Shown one piece after another: positions 23,901 through 41,700 of a stretch of 64,000 bases of DNA (position 1 is its first letter; each line of letters begins with the position of its first letter). The notes beneath the pieces are model-generated. The model was not told the origin of the DNA. It made no database searches and saw only the letters and a list, made by a program, of their open reading frames with translations. A program made the translations under genes and the position numbers. The DNA is from Euonymus europaeus. Lineage: Eukaryota > Streptophyta > Magnoliopsida > Celastrales > Celastraceae. The DNA lies in the NCBI GenBank assembly GCA_963580455.1, contig OY756969.1, positions 19,874,760 through 19,938,759 of the forward strand, in the 5' to 3' direction.

Positions 23901-24848
23901 AATGGTGGAATGACTGTTCTCCTAAGGAAGGTGTTTTCATGTGTGAGACTATTCTACCTTTATTAAAAAATATTGTTTTATTTTCATGCTCACCTTACAC
24001 TCACCTCATGCTCACACCACACACACTCACATTCACCCTCACAATCACACTTATTCGATTATGGAAAAAATGTCCCGTTAGGGTCCAAGCTAATAGCAAG
24101 ATGCATCCTTGCAGATAAAAAGGACAGAGAGAAAAAGAAAAGCATTAGCAAAAGAAAGGTGCCTGCAAATCTCTAAAATTTTATTCTATTTGAGATGTCT
24201 TTTCATTTTCTTGCCTTCTCTTTTCTCCCTTTTCTGCCTTATAAAATTTACATTAATGTTTTTGGTAGAATTCTTGTTAGTTACTGCACAGGGGTAGCTT
24301 GATGCCTTCATTTGGATGTGCTTTGACATTTTCTGGGTAAAATTTAATTTCAGAATAAACGCGTGCCTATCTATTGGAGCGTTCTTATGATGTAAATCTT
24401 CAAGAAATCTTACCACATTACTAATTGAAAAGAGAGATTAATTGATTTTGTGTGTTTTTGTCTGTTAGTCCTGAGATTCCCTGGAGCGCATCTTAAATTG
24501 TTAAAGTAAACAAAACAGTGTTATTAATTTAATTATCTTCTGATTTCTTCTCTTTTTGTGTCGGAGCTCTGAAATATTTTTGTTTGTATACAAACTCGAA
24601 GCATCTGTTTAACATCACTGTTGTAGCATTCAAGGCGGAGATCCTCTGATTCTAGCTCTTCGAGTTCATTCTCGGAGTCTTCGAGCAGTGATGATGAAGT
24701 GAGAGAGTCAAAACGATCAAAATCAAGGTCTAAGAGAACAAAGAAAGAAAAGAAGCACCGGTCTAGAAGGAAAGACCCTAGCAGTGACGGTAAAGAGGCT
24801 GATGGGCCAGTTCCACTTTCAAGATTCTTTGGGAGTTCGAAGGCTTAA
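17933..24848 (+). CDS. FAM133-like Ser/Lys-rich nuclear protein, five exons
   Basis: The coding exons are 17933-18019, 20088-20189, 23574-23715, 24115-24158 and 24627-24848. They join in frame with GT-AG introns to 198 residues. The ATG opens MGKNQAYKAM, a start I recall for plant proteins annotated as FAM133-like. Residues 30-63 carry FHSPEWHAARLASL and TVTWEEFKKKQ. Residues 64-110 form a charged, helix-prone stretch (EADKDRMMREYRSQLDAERA). From about 111 the chain is Lys/Ser/Arg-rich with DKKDREKKK, a Ser run and an SKRSKSRSKR segment, ending SRFFGSSKA. The low-complexity basic tail suggests a nuclear, possibly splicing-associated role, which is an inference because the family has no firm biochemical function. 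The 44-base exon 4 is needed to keep frame: without it exon 5 is entered one base off and stops early. Introns 1 and 2 host a hAT MITE and an SINE. Confidence 0.82.
18687..19310. mobile_element. hAT-type MITE with arrays of GAGGCGTACGCCTC palindromes
   Basis: The element starts CAGTGTTTTAAAAATCGTT. Its right end, read in reverse, is CAAGGTTTTAAAAATCATT, giving a terminal inverted repeat of about 19 bp. ATTTCTGA flanks both sides (18679-18686 and 19311-19318), an 8-bp duplication typical of hAT. The left arm (18708-18845) and right arm (19218-19285) are packed with GAGGC(G/T)TACGCCTC palindromes. It sits in intron 1 of the FAM133-like gene and encodes nothing. Confidence 0.85.
23275..23480 (+). 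mobile_element. Au-like tRNA-derived SINE (decayed)
   Basis: A box-A-like TGGTTTAGTGATAG (about 23295) is followed about 35 bases later by a box-B-like GGTCACAAGTTCAATTTCG, then GAAACAGTCTCTC, a GCAAGG segment, and a diverged CCGTACGCCTCCC... GGCCTCTTGCATGGG body. This order (pol III boxes, GGAAACAGCCTCT, GGCTGCGTACA, CGCATAGCGGGA) is that of the Au SINE family of flowering plants as I know it. It is inserted in intron 2 of the FAM133-like gene in sense orientation. It is diverged, so the ends are approximate. Confidence 0.6.
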
Positions 24849-25809
24849 AACTCCCCAGTGGAAATTGTTATGTGCTTGTTCTCCTGTTCAGGGACAGGAA
24901 AGTGAAGGTTATCTTCTTTTTTCCCATTGTTTATTTGGTTTTCAATTTTTCTGAATATTATTCTCCATAGATGAGTTAGAAATGACATTTAGTTTGCCGC
25001 AAATTTCCCCGGATTATTATGATGCATCTCACCTCATTGACTGTGAGGAATGTATTGAAACAAATCTAAGTAGTCATTGGGATTAAGTTCAATATGTTGA
25101 TTATGACTGGTGATATTCCCCTCCAGTTAGACAAAGGGTGGTTAACAGGTTCTATATATAGTCAGTCAGGTTTGGAAAGCAAATCCCAGTTCTTATATTT
25201 CGAGATATTTGAACTGTTCTCAAAGAGCCGATGTTTCTTATTAATTCAGTTGAAAAGGCACAAAATTCATGCTTTATATGATCTCTAACTAGCAAATACC
25301 AAAGAGAAAAAGAGTGCTTCTGCTCTAAGTGACTGCTCAACTTTATGAACATAAAAAGTTCCCTACCATCAGACTTCAAATTTCTTTATTTTATGAAACG
25401 TAGAGTTCATGATCATGATTGTGGAGCTCCAGCCTTCATAGATCCAGCCCTAGGTCTGAAGCGTAAACCACAATACAATATTTGCGAAAAAAAGGAACAA
25501 GAATAAAGCATTGTGGGTATCAAGAGTCAAGACTCTTATTTGCTCGTCATTTTCATGTTCACTAGTGAATACGAGAAAATGATTTATCAGAAGTTGGCTC
25601 AGTTCAATTAAAAATCAGCAGTTGACATGAAAACAGCCAAAACAAGCATCACATGATTGTTTCCATTCCTAAATTTTCCCATAGCCAAATCAATTCAGGA
25701 ATCATCGTTTTCCGGGTTCTATATACACAAAGATGTTAATTACGGACACATCAATCAAAGAAGCCACTTGCATCAGTGCCATGATGAATGAAACAGCATG
25801 AATCATTCA
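24849..25809. other. shared 3' region between two convergent genes
   Basis: The FAM133-like gene ends at 24848 (+) and the MAP kinase ends at 25810 (-). This ~960-base gap should contain both 3' UTRs. No additional gene is supported; the opposite frames at 25094-25379 lack any domain. Confidence 0.6.
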
Positions 25810-31949
<6,140 letters not shown>

Positions 31950-33200
31950 AGTCGATTTTGGAGTTCGGGTTTGGTCAACAGATCTAAAGATGTAGTAGCC
32001 TCTGTTGCTGACTTGCTGTCTTGTGCAGGAGCTCTGTGTGTGTCAGATTGTGAGCACTGTCTCTGTACTTTAATATTTGATTAATTAATGCGTTAGTTGA
32101 TAAATTATTGGTATTTATTTACACTACTTTTGCTGTTGTGTGTTTATTTTAATTAACCTTATTTATCTTTCATCAAAAAAAAAAAAAAAAAATTAACCTT
32201 ATTTATCTACTGATCAAAGTATCAAACCATGTAAACTCGAGAGATACGTCTTTAATTAAATTTCCATTAGAGCAATTTCAATCCAAGTTGTAAATAAGGA
32301 TGTATGGTCCAACCGTCATTTTACATATTCATATTTTAAAAATAGAGGTTTAACTCTGGTTTTATCTTGCAAGTGAGTCTGCAGTTGAACGATATTCACT
32401 ATGCATCTAAGGATTGTTTCTTTCAATAGCTAATGGGTTTGAATCCCCCATCCCCAATTCTCTTACATCAAAAATAAAAAACTCAGGTTTTATCTTATAG
32501 TGTAAAATATAATGTAGGTTGTATTTTACTCATGTGGATATATACAACCACATGAACATAGATTGTATACTAACACCCTAATACATAGTTTCGGATGGAC
32601 CTCTGATTTGAGGGTATAAGTATGTAAAATGAGAGCTGAGTCATATAGATTCTCATTTACATGTTGGAATTGTCATGATCATTAATTTAATAAATTTTAC
32701 AATGAATAGTAATATACAATCTCATTTATACAAATTATCATTTTTAGCACAAAAAATTTTCAAACTTAAGCTCTCCTTGACAAAATAAGGGCGCAGCGGA
32801 AATGAGATGTTTTCAAAATAACTGTTCTGACTAATTATAAGGGTAATATTTTTGGATGTTTTTAGTAGCGATTTTTAAAAATAGTTTAGTTTAGTGCTTG
32901 AGAATGTATTAAAACATTAGTTTTGAAGAGTTTTTTTCATTCTAAATAACATATAAAATATTAAAAACCGATGAAAATACCTCTATTTGGTGTGTTTTAT
33001 AAACAATTGAAAATTATATTAGATTGATTTTCGGAGGTTTTAAAAACTCTCAAAACCAATGACTCAAAATATAATCCTCTAAAAAAAATTCTCATTTCTA
33101 ATATTTACTGGTCTCCCAAACTCACCCTTAAAAATCAGTTATTGTTAGGTGCAATCATGTCTAGTGGATAAAATTTTCTAAATCTAAATCGTGTAATTGT
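31950..33200. other. upstream region of the MPK6-type gene and AT-rich spacer
   Basis: 31950-32090 should be 5' UTR and core promoter of the kinase (minus strand). 32177-32193 is a poly(A) run flanked on both sides by AATTAACCTTATTTATCT, a local duplication. 32270-32780 is a low-complexity, repeat-like stretch with several ATGTAAAATGAGA-type motifs and resembles a decayed MITE. No open gene is seen. Confidence 0.45.
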
Positions 33201-33559
33201 AAATATGTTTTTTTGCAGAATTTATTAAGTGGTTGTACAATAATAAATTTAAAGAGAATAATTTGATTGAGATATAGTAGATTTTAAATAGTAAGTCAAT
33301 TTCTGCAGTGCAGGTTGCTAACATTATTAGTTTAATTTTCATCATTTAATGGGTGGGCGGATGGATGTTTGTTTAAATTAGAATATTTTTATTTTTTAAT
33401 GTTAATTTTATTTATTTTTTAATTCTTTTAAAAAATAAATTTAAAATATTATAAATTATTAATATTATCGATTAATATTATAAATACATTAAATAACACA
33501 ACACAACACATGTAACCTTATTAACTTTCAATGTCGTTGTAAGCTTCGATACATTTGTG

Positions 33560-34890
33560 GATCACTAAGCATGCAATAATCATTTTGGAAAAACAGGTAC
33601 GATGACTCACATTGAATATGACTCCGAGAACATATTTAAATACTTTTTCACACGTGTCAAAGGATTTATTACGTGTATGAGGCCTGTATTTTGTGTTGAT
33701 GGAACCCATCTGAAGAATAAATATAAGGCTATGTTATTCATTGTCAATATTCTTGATGGTAACAACCAAATTTACCTTTTGGATTTTGGTGTTGGTGATT
33801 CCCAAGATGATGCCTCATGGGGATGGTTTTTCGAGAAGTTACGTAGAGCTATTGAGAGTATTCTCAATTTGTCTATCATATCAAACAGGAATAAAAACAT
33901 AGAGAATCGTGTTCGACGTGTTTTTCTCGAAGCATTTCATGGGGCATGCATGCATCACATCGGAGGCAATATGAAGGCAAAAAGGTTTCTTCACTATGCG
34001 GTGAATCTTTTCTACAAGGCAACAAAGTGTTATCGTGTATCAGACTTCAATTAAGTCATGTCCCACTTTAGAATATTTGAGGATGAGATGATCTACAAGT
34101 ATCTAGAAGATGCTAGATTCGAAAAATGAGCTAGATGTCATTTTTCTGGGGATAGATATAGCATCATCTTGACTAAAATTGTCGAAGCACGAATGGAACC
34201 TTGAAAGAGGCTCGGCTGTTACCAATAACAAGTTTGATGAAATATCTAGTTGCATTGCTTCAAAGATGGTTCCACGAGTGTCGACCATGTGCAGCTGCCA
34301 TGAAGAATGAGATCACTGATCACCATGAAGCTGTCTTACGAGTTCGGCATGAGAAGGCTAGCCGAATGCATGTCGAACCAATAAATTACAATGAATTCCA
34401 TGTGAGGGATGACGACGTGGGAGGACAAGTGGATTTAGGAAGTAGAAATTGCAGTTGCAATGTATTTGATATTGATCATCTTCCTTATGCACATGCTTGT
34501 GCATCTATTGCAACTAGAAATTTATCAACGATAGGTTTCTGCTCGAAATACTGCACAACAGACATGTTGGTCATTGTATATGCGGAGTCAATATACCCTA
34601 TAGGCAGCATTATTGAGCCTTTTACTATTCTAGAAGCTATTACATCTCTTCCTCCAGCTTTCACCATACAAAATGGGAGACATAAGAAATACATAATACA
34701 ATCTGCAGGTACTTTTTAGATCCTCATACCATTAATACGAGTATTGACTACTAGTTTTTATATGTCACTACTGTAATTATAAATTCTGCCTAATCCAGGG
34801 GAGACACCAAGAGTGAGAATGTGCAGTAGGTGCAAGCAACAAGGGCACAATAGGCAAACATGCAAGGAACTAATGTCATTGCACCCAACC
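33560..34890 (+). pseudogene. Mutator-like (MULE) transposase remnant
   Basis: Two open pieces (33602-34054 and 34201-34719) plus a short third (about 34805-34875) give the parts of a plant MULE transposase in the right order. They are the DDE-region start (FCVDGTHLKNKYKAMLFI and DSQDDASWGWFFEKLRRAI), the segment with HHIGGNMK, a WFHECRPCAAAMKNEI region, a SWIM-type zinc finger (NCSCNVFDIDHLPYAHACA, CxCx-nCxH replaced in part by DHLPYAHA), and a C-terminal CCHC zinc knuckle (CSRCKQQGHNRQTCKEL). Stops at 34052-34200 and a likely intron near 34717-34800 break the frame, and the N-terminus before the DDE region is absent. A protease-type gene of the same transposon class lies downstream on the other strand. 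Confidence 0.85.
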
Positions 34891-35590
34891 AATAGGTAGG
34901 TAGTTCTCAGCCCCCTTTTTATTTGTTTCGAGCAAGCAAAATGCTAACCTTATTGGTTTATTACTTTATTTTGTTTGTTATTGAACATGTAATGAAATAC
35001 GATGTTTGTGGCGTACAATTTGAAGTTGTTTGGCTCACAATTAATTTCAGACACTATTTCATATTTATCCAATTAGAACTCAACGAATTCATTTATTTGG
35101 TTTTTTTTCTTATACATTTATGTCATTAATCATAGTTGAGAATATCGACTTTTTCAAAACATAAATTATAGTCTAAACTATTGTTGTATTGCAGTTCTAA
35201 ATCGTAAGTAACAATCTGTCCATTCTAAAGCAAACACGAACCGTTTTAAACCATAATATCATAATATATCTAAACCGTTAATGACATCATTCAAAACCTA
35301 TTTATTTCAGTGTTATCCCACTAGAAATAAATATTCTTCTATAACTACCTATTTAAATAGCCCTATACAAATAGTTCTTGTGCGTTCTGGCACCCCTATT
35401 CTCCCAGCCAACTCTCTCTTGCAAGCATCTTTTGTTATTTTTTCATTTCATATGGCTTTAGCAGTGATAATGGGACGTCTGCACTCAGTAGTTTGATAAA
35501 TTTAATAGTGAATACTCCATAATCGAAATTGACGAAATCCAAAACCAACGGTAATGAATAATCAATATTAAAATAAAATAAACAAGGTTC
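34891..35590. other. spacer between MULE transposase and ULP remnants
   Basis: AT-rich, probably part of the same transposon. It includes one block of the TTCTAAACCA-type repeats (about 35165-35290). Confidence 0.5.
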
Positions 35591-37410
35591 AAAATTCCGA
35601 ATACGCACCCACTATCCTGTTGGGGAACATTGGCTGCTCGTCGAACTGGCCAATGGTCAACCTCGTTCACCCCCAGGATTCCAACCCGTATCAACAAGTG
35701 AGGAATCGTAGTTTTAAGGGATTGCATTTGATCATCGAAGATTGCACCCCTTCCATGACTTTTGAGGGATTATAAGCAACAATCTGTCTCTCTTTGATGT
35801 CAACCATAACAGTTATCCAATGATTTGCATTTAGGTTCCATGGAAGGTAGACTCTCTTGACTCTCGACCATAAGACATTGTCGCCTACAATAGCAACATA
35901 ATTATAGAGCCCTTGATCTTTGTCACAAAGAGCTGGATCAGTGGTTTTTTGGAACAAAAACCACCTATGCAACAAGAATAATTGAAAATATATAGCAAAA
36001 AGAATAGGTTATATTGTACATGGGCTATGAAACAATGTAACCAATGCCAAAGAGAACACTTTAAGTTATAGAAAAGGCAACCTTCATTATGTGGATTTTT
36101 TGAGGGAAGACATTGGGGTACTTAGCCTTCCTCATGAGAATGAAGTCAATCGCAGTGTCCAAATGCTATAAATAAACACAAATTATAGTAATTCAAAACC
36201 CTAAACTATAACCATTCTAAACCACACTATAACTATTCTCAACTCTAATTTATTACCATTCTAAACCACGAATTATAAGCGCAACTCACAGAATTCTGAA
36301 CCATAACTTATAACCATCCTAAACCACACTATAACTATTCTCAACCATAAAATAGAACCATTCTAAACTATAAATTATAAGCATAACTTATAACATTACC
36401 AACCATAACCAATATAAATACATATCGTATCTTCCGGCCATGCCTCTTGAGTAAACAAATCAACAAATCATTTCTTGTTGGCTGAACATGATGGGAATTC
36501 CACATGCATGGTCTCTGTCATATTCATGTAAAACTCAGCAAACATAACCTCCCATTCCCCTGGTAACTCCCGTACAGGGTTGAATTGAGTTGGGAGCGGG
36601 GATGGGCACTTATGCTTCTTTGAGAGGTTAGTGTAGGGCGACATTTGGTATTTACTTGTTTTGCTAACCCTTTAAACCCGTTGTAGAATGCTTTTGGTAG
36701 ACGTTTATATCCCATAATTTTTTAGGAAATCTACAAACTTTGGACTAGAGATTATGAAGGATCCATCCACTGCTAGGAGATCTGGTGTGATAGGCAATAT
36801 TATATCAGTGCATTTGCTAACATGTCGCCCATCTTCATCGATGCTTACATCAGCTCTCTTATCATCATAGTTATCAACATGCTCAGTCTCATTCTCAACC
36901 AATTGTGCCCTTTCTTTGTCTCTCAACTCTTCATCTCCACCCTCAAGATCTTTCAAATTCAAATTTTCAAGAACCTTCCCCACTATGTCTTTATCCTCTT
37001 TCTTCTTCTCCTCAGCATTTTCTTCCCCCTCCCCACTAATCTTAGCCTTTAGACTTCCTATTATTCTTCACAACTCTCCTATGATAACTTTTCTTTACAT
37101 CCGCAAGCATTTTCGTAAGAGTTTTTCTCTCTTTCTATGAGGTTGTTGGCCTCTCAACCGTTGATAATGCCTCCTTGGAGGTATGTCCGTAATATCATCT
37201 ATCACCATGGCATTTGCCCCTTTGGACTTTGGAATGGAAGTATAACCTTTTTGTTTTTTTTCCAATGTCCACAACATTCCTCTTCTTCTCCTTCTCAAGC
37301 CTCTTCTTCACTACCTTATTCTCTGCATTATTATTTTTTCTCCAAAAATTTCTTCTCAATGACTCGCTTACTCTTATTTTTGGAGTATGAGGTCTTCAAT
37401 TCTCTCTAGT
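35590..37410 (-). pseudogene. Ulp1-type (C48) cysteine protease gene carried by a MULE, decayed
   Basis: On the minus strand 37400-36520 gives a broken, charged N-terminal region (KKEDKDIVGKVLENLN, GGDEELRDKERAQL). An exon at about 36170-36070 reads AIDFILMRKAKYPNVFPQK. 35975-35590 then reads the catalytic half: VYLPWNLNANHWITVMVD (catalytic His in NHW), RQIVAYNPSK (Asn at the usual Asp position), and, after a frameshift, AANVPQQDSGCVFGI (oxyanion Gln and a Cys). Ulp1 proteases cut SUMO from substrates. Plant copies of this sort travel inside Kaonashi-type MULEs and are not host SUMO proteases. The stop codons, the frameshift between 35727 and 35691, and the altered Cys motif argue that it is inactive. 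Confidence 0.75.
36175..36430. repeat. TTCTAAACCA-type degenerate tandem repeat, block 2
   Basis: About ten diverged units of ATTCTAAACCA(C/T)AA(A/C)TATAA(C/G)C. Related blocks lie at about 35165-35290 and 37530-37790, all at intron or flank positions of the ULP remnant. Confidence 0.75.
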
Positions 37411-37529
37411 CTCTTAAGGACCATACCACTTCAACCATACATTTTTTTTCTCCAAATCTGTGATCAAACTCTTCAACAGTTGATGAGTGCCACCCCGTTC
37501 AAGGAATCAAAAATAATGTGTTTCTAAGC

Positions 37530-37790
37530 AGTATAAAAAAAAGATCACGGTATACCTATTCTAAACCAATAATGCACTATTATAAACCTATGGTTGTACT
37601 ACTCTAAACCAATAAGAAATTATTGTAAACCAACACTTGATCTATCCTAAACTAATAAGGCGCTATTCTAAGCCAATAGTTTATATATTCTAAACCAATA
37701 AGGCAGTATTATAAAAAAAATACTATATCTATTCTAAACCAAATATGCATAGTTCTAAACCAACACTTGAAATAGTCTAAATTAAGATTA
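37530..37790. repeat. TTCTAAACCA-type degenerate tandem repeat, block 3
   Basis: About ten units of TATTCTAAACCAATAAG(N)CACTAT-like sequence, each 25-30 bases. Same family as the blocks at 35165-35290 and 36175-36430. Confidence 0.75.
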
Positions 37791-39281
37791 AAAAAAACAT
37801 TCTTCTCATTGAAGGAATTTAGCCTTATCACGGGGCAGAATTGCTTCCCAATGCCAGAGGTAGTTAATTCGTCACAGTCGATGGAACTTGTGAACAATTT
37901 ATTTGGTGGGAGGATAGTAATATCTTGTAATGAACTAGAAACCAAGTTCATTGAGTGTTAGGACTCTGTGACGAAATACAAGTTGACACTTGTACTGCTT
38001 GTGGAACTAATTTTTCTCAGGAAAGAGACAAAGTTGTTTGTGGACTTCGATTGGCTAGAGCTGGTAGAAGAATTAGATGCATTTAACCAATTCCATTTAA
38101 CCAAGTAAATTGTTCACAAGAATAGTGTGAAAGAGATGCATTTTTGTAGGGGGTCCCTAACTTGATATATGCTTTGAACATGTTATTATTCTTAGTGTGA
38201 TTCATTGATTTTGCAATTAATATTCTCATCTATTCTCCAAAATATGCATTCAAAGAATTCTTATGGGAGAGATAGTTCATGTGCTTAGAGAGAGCTCGTT
38301 GAGATAGTTGATGCACTTCATGGTTTTCATTGTAAATTATTTTGAAGTTGTATGTACCACTATATCCTCACCTTTTTGAGTTATTACAAAAGGAGAGAGA
38401 GATTGTTGATGAAAAAATGCACTTATTTGATTAAAAATGTATATTAGTTGCACAACTTAAGGTTGAGTGAACTTGCTATGTTATGGGAGAGGAGGCTTAA
38501 AGTAAGGGGAGTATCGTAAGATTTTAAAAGTTATACAAATTATCTCAAATTTCATTTGATTTCAATATGGAGATACAATTTTTCTCATTTTATGCATGAC
38601 ATTTGGTATTCAAATTCAATTAGTATCAAATAGCCCCTTTTCACATCAAGTAGTTATATAATCATCAAAAGGGGGAGCTTATTAGAAAACAGGTCCTAGA
38701 TTTATGTTTTGATGCAAAAATACTCAATCTACTATTTGATTGTGCTCATATTTGAAGGAATTTGGATAAAATATGAAATGATCGTGATAATTGTTTGTTT
38801 TATTGTATATCTCTAGAATCATGTTTGATTCCATTTTGATATGAGCTGGATGAATTTAGACTTGTTCATTTTTAGACCAAAAACTGCTCAAATATCACAC
38901 TATATACACATTGGTTGAATAGTTACAATTTATTCTGAAAAATTCTTAAGACATATAGAAACATTTCTTATTCAGAGTGTGTGAATCAATTTTGAGTAAT
39001 AGCTAATCAATTTCTCTGTCGAAGTTAGTGTAATTATGCAGACATGATATAACACTGATTGAGATTACTTGATGAAATTGAGTGACCAATTGAACTCAAA
39101 TGGGTATGAAATTTTGTGTGCACATTTAAATATATATGAAATGATTTATCATGTGCTTACTTGGTTTTTATCAAGCTTATATCATATTGATTGAACTATG
39201 TGCAAGCATTGAAGCTCTTTGAGCTTCCAAGCAATAATGAGATACCTTGTCACCTATTTCTTTATAAGTGAAATAAATTAA
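37791..39281. other. intergenic DNA with a probable copia 3' fragment
   Basis: At 38653-38670 the sequence ATCATCAAAAGGGGGAGCTT resembles the polypurine tract before the 3' LTR of SIRE-type copia elements, and the following AT-rich stretch (to about 39200) could be decayed LTR. No protein domain supports this. 37791-38120 and the rest hold nothing I can name. Confidence 0.35.
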
Positions 39282-39619
39282 TGCTATGTTTGGTTTTTGC
39301 CAAAAATGAGAACGAGAATGAATTCCTGTGTTTGGTTTGTAAATGAATTCTGACAAGAATGGAATGAAAATAATTGGTAAAACACTACATTTTTTTTGAG
39401 AAAATTTTTATAGTTAAAAGTGTAATTATTTTAGGAGGAGAGGGAAAAAACATAATTGTACATGTAAGAATTCCATTCTGCCTTGAATTTACAATTCCAA
39501 ATAAATAAGGAATTTATCATTCTGTTCCGTTGCTTTGAGTCCAACCAAACATGAGAATTTGATCGGAATGGGAGTTGAGCATTCCCATTCCGGCCAGAAT
39601 TCCCCAGCCAAACATAGCG
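39282..39619. mobile_element. Tourist-like (PIF/Harbinger) MITE
   Basis: Starts TGCTATGTTTGGTTTTTGCC and ends with the reverse complement of CGCTATGTTTGGCTGGGGAA. TAA flanks both sides (39279-39281 and 39620-39622). The TNA-type 3-bp duplication and the CTATGTTTGG terminus are those of Tourist MITEs. It is rich in GAGAATGAATTC and GGAATGGGA-type motifs and non-coding. Confidence 0.8.
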
Positions 39620-40239
39620 TAAGTATCATGAAATTATTTGGTGCAATTTGAAGCTGATTTTATAGAGAAAATTCATGCATTTATTTGTTGAGAAAATTGA
39701 GTTCCACGCATTTTATTTGGTCAACTCTATTTGAGAAAATGGTTTTGACTTCCCATGAGTTCCACGCGTGTGAATTGAATTTTTTTTCTGGAGAATATCT
39801 TTTTCAAGCTTTTAGAAGTTCTTCTATGTGCTTTGTGCTAAGAATTTAAAAGAGACTTCAAGTATGAATGATTTGTCTACTTTGTGGCAATATTTATTCC
39901 TAAGGGGACAAAGGAGAGAGAAATGGTTGGAAAGTTGTTCCTTTTGGTAGATTTTAGAAAAGGCTTGTTTGGCTTATTTTGAGCAAGACTTTCGTCATCA
40001 AAAAGAAACTGTAGGTGCAACCAAACAAGAAAAGTTCAAAGAAGATATTTTTGAACAACAATTTTCAAATTCCAATGGGTCAATTATGGATGGTGGAGAT
40101 TGAATTGATTCAAAATTTCAAGGATCAAGATTATAATAAGAAAGAAGGGCCAAGATCAATATTTACTTTTCATCTAATGACCAAGATTATTTTGTCTTGG
40201 AACAAAAAGAAGGGTTAGGCTTGCGTCAGAATAAGGAAG

Positions 40240-41049
40240 AACATTTGCAATAAAAAATTGTCATCCTCAGAGTGATGGACAATCTAAAGTAGTGAACAAG
40301 GCAGTAGAACAATATCTCCGCTACTTTGTGTCTGCCCATCTCGTAGGCTGGGTGAAATGGTTATCCTTAGCTGAATTTTGTTACAACACCACCTTCCACA
40401 CCAGTACTAAAATGAGTCCCTTTGAAGTAGTTATGAAAGAGCACCTCCAAAATTGTGCAACTACATTCAAGGTACTATTGTTGTTAGAGTTGTGGACAAA
40501 GAATTGAAGACTAGGGAGGATATATTGCTCACACTAAGACATAACATACAGAAATGTCAAGCATTCATGAATTTTTTTGCTGATAAAAAGTGAACCCACT
40601 ATGAGTTTGAGGAAGGAAACTTGGTGTTGCTAAAAATCTAACCCTATAGACAGGTGTCTATAACTCAACGTAAGAACCTGAAATTGGCCCCAAGATTTTT
40701 TGGTCCATACAAAATTTTGAAGAAAGTGGGATCAATAGCTTATGAATTGGATTTGCCAATTGCTTCACAAATTCATCTTATGATACATGTGTCTCAATCG
40801 AAGAAGGTGATAGGTGACCATATTCAATCTCAAGATAATCTTCCACAACTAAATTCAGAAGGGCAAGTCATAGTAGAACCATTGCAGATTTTGAGAATGA
40901 GGCTTACACAACAAAGTAAATATCCTAAAGTATAAATATTGGTTCACTGGGTAGGCCAAAGAAAATAGGATGCTAATTGGGTACCATACACCAGGTATTT
41001 AGAGGATTTTCCTGACCTTGTGGGCAAGGTTCTCTAAGGAAGGTGGGTT
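40240..41049 (+). pseudogene. 3' part of a Ty3/gypsy chromovirus-like polyprotein
   Basis: The broken frame gives the C-terminal half of an integrase core (HPQSDGQSKVVNKAVEQYL, FCYNTTFHTSTKMSPFEVV; 40255-40460), then the GPY/F-like module (FFGPYKILKKVGSIAYELDLP; about 40695-40760), and a weak chromodomain-like end (VHWVGQRK, YTRYLEDFPDLVGKV; 40935-41030). This is the usual end of a gypsy pol of the chromodomain lineage. Stops at several places, including 40504, 40590 and 40640, and the missing upstream pol make it a relic. A polypurine tract, AAGGAAGGTGGG, stands just before the LTR start at 41050. Confidence 0.85.
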
Positions 41050-41700
41050 TGTCATGCCCCAATGTGGGAAGCATAAGGAAAATAAAGAAACTCCACCATT
41101 TAGTCATATCTATTCTAAAATAAATTACTTCCCAAACTAAAATCGAGCAACATCTGGCCATAAACTGAAGAATGTCACCCTGAAAAAAAAAAGAGAAATG
41201 AAACTTCTATAATCTAAATAACCTCATATATAATATGACACAGAAGTCTCAATCACACGGAGTTCTCTCTTGGACTATCCAAAATAACCATAACAACCAC
41301 ATATATCCAGCTACTCACCACAACAAGTGTCATATCATAAATAACAAAAACAAATAATCTAAAACACATTATGGGATGACTACTATGTCAAGCCACCACA
41401 TCATGCCCCATCATGCTAATCTGAAGGACCCGTACCAGTAGATGGCTCACCTGAAAGGAAAATAAATAAATAGGGTGAGCCAAATGCTCAGTAAGGATTT
41501 GTGAATGTTGGATACTGAATGTCTGAACAAGACTTCCATACGATGGGGAATGTCTTATAGCCATGGTTGGAATTCCACATTGTGTTAGTGCATCTTACAG
41601 GGGTCCGGGGCAAGGTTCAATATTTTTGATGATTTTTTGAATATTCATCGATTGTCTATATATAGAGTATCAAAATTATTCTAATACTAATTTTTTTTCA
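41050..41700 (+). mobile_element. 3' LTR of the gypsy element (left end clear, right end uncertain)
   Basis: Immediately after the polypurine tract, TGTCATGCCCCAATGTGGG begins with TG and the CACGCCCC-like start common to plant gypsy LTRs. A TATA-like CTATATATAGAG occurs at 41656-41667. No CA end or target duplication could be fixed, so the LTR may continue toward 42100. Confidence 0.6.

Noticed and set aside
35165..37790. CRISPR array or telomere-like repeat
   Set aside because: Units are degenerate and contiguous rather than identical repeats with unique spacers, and the core is not the plant telomere CCCTAAA.
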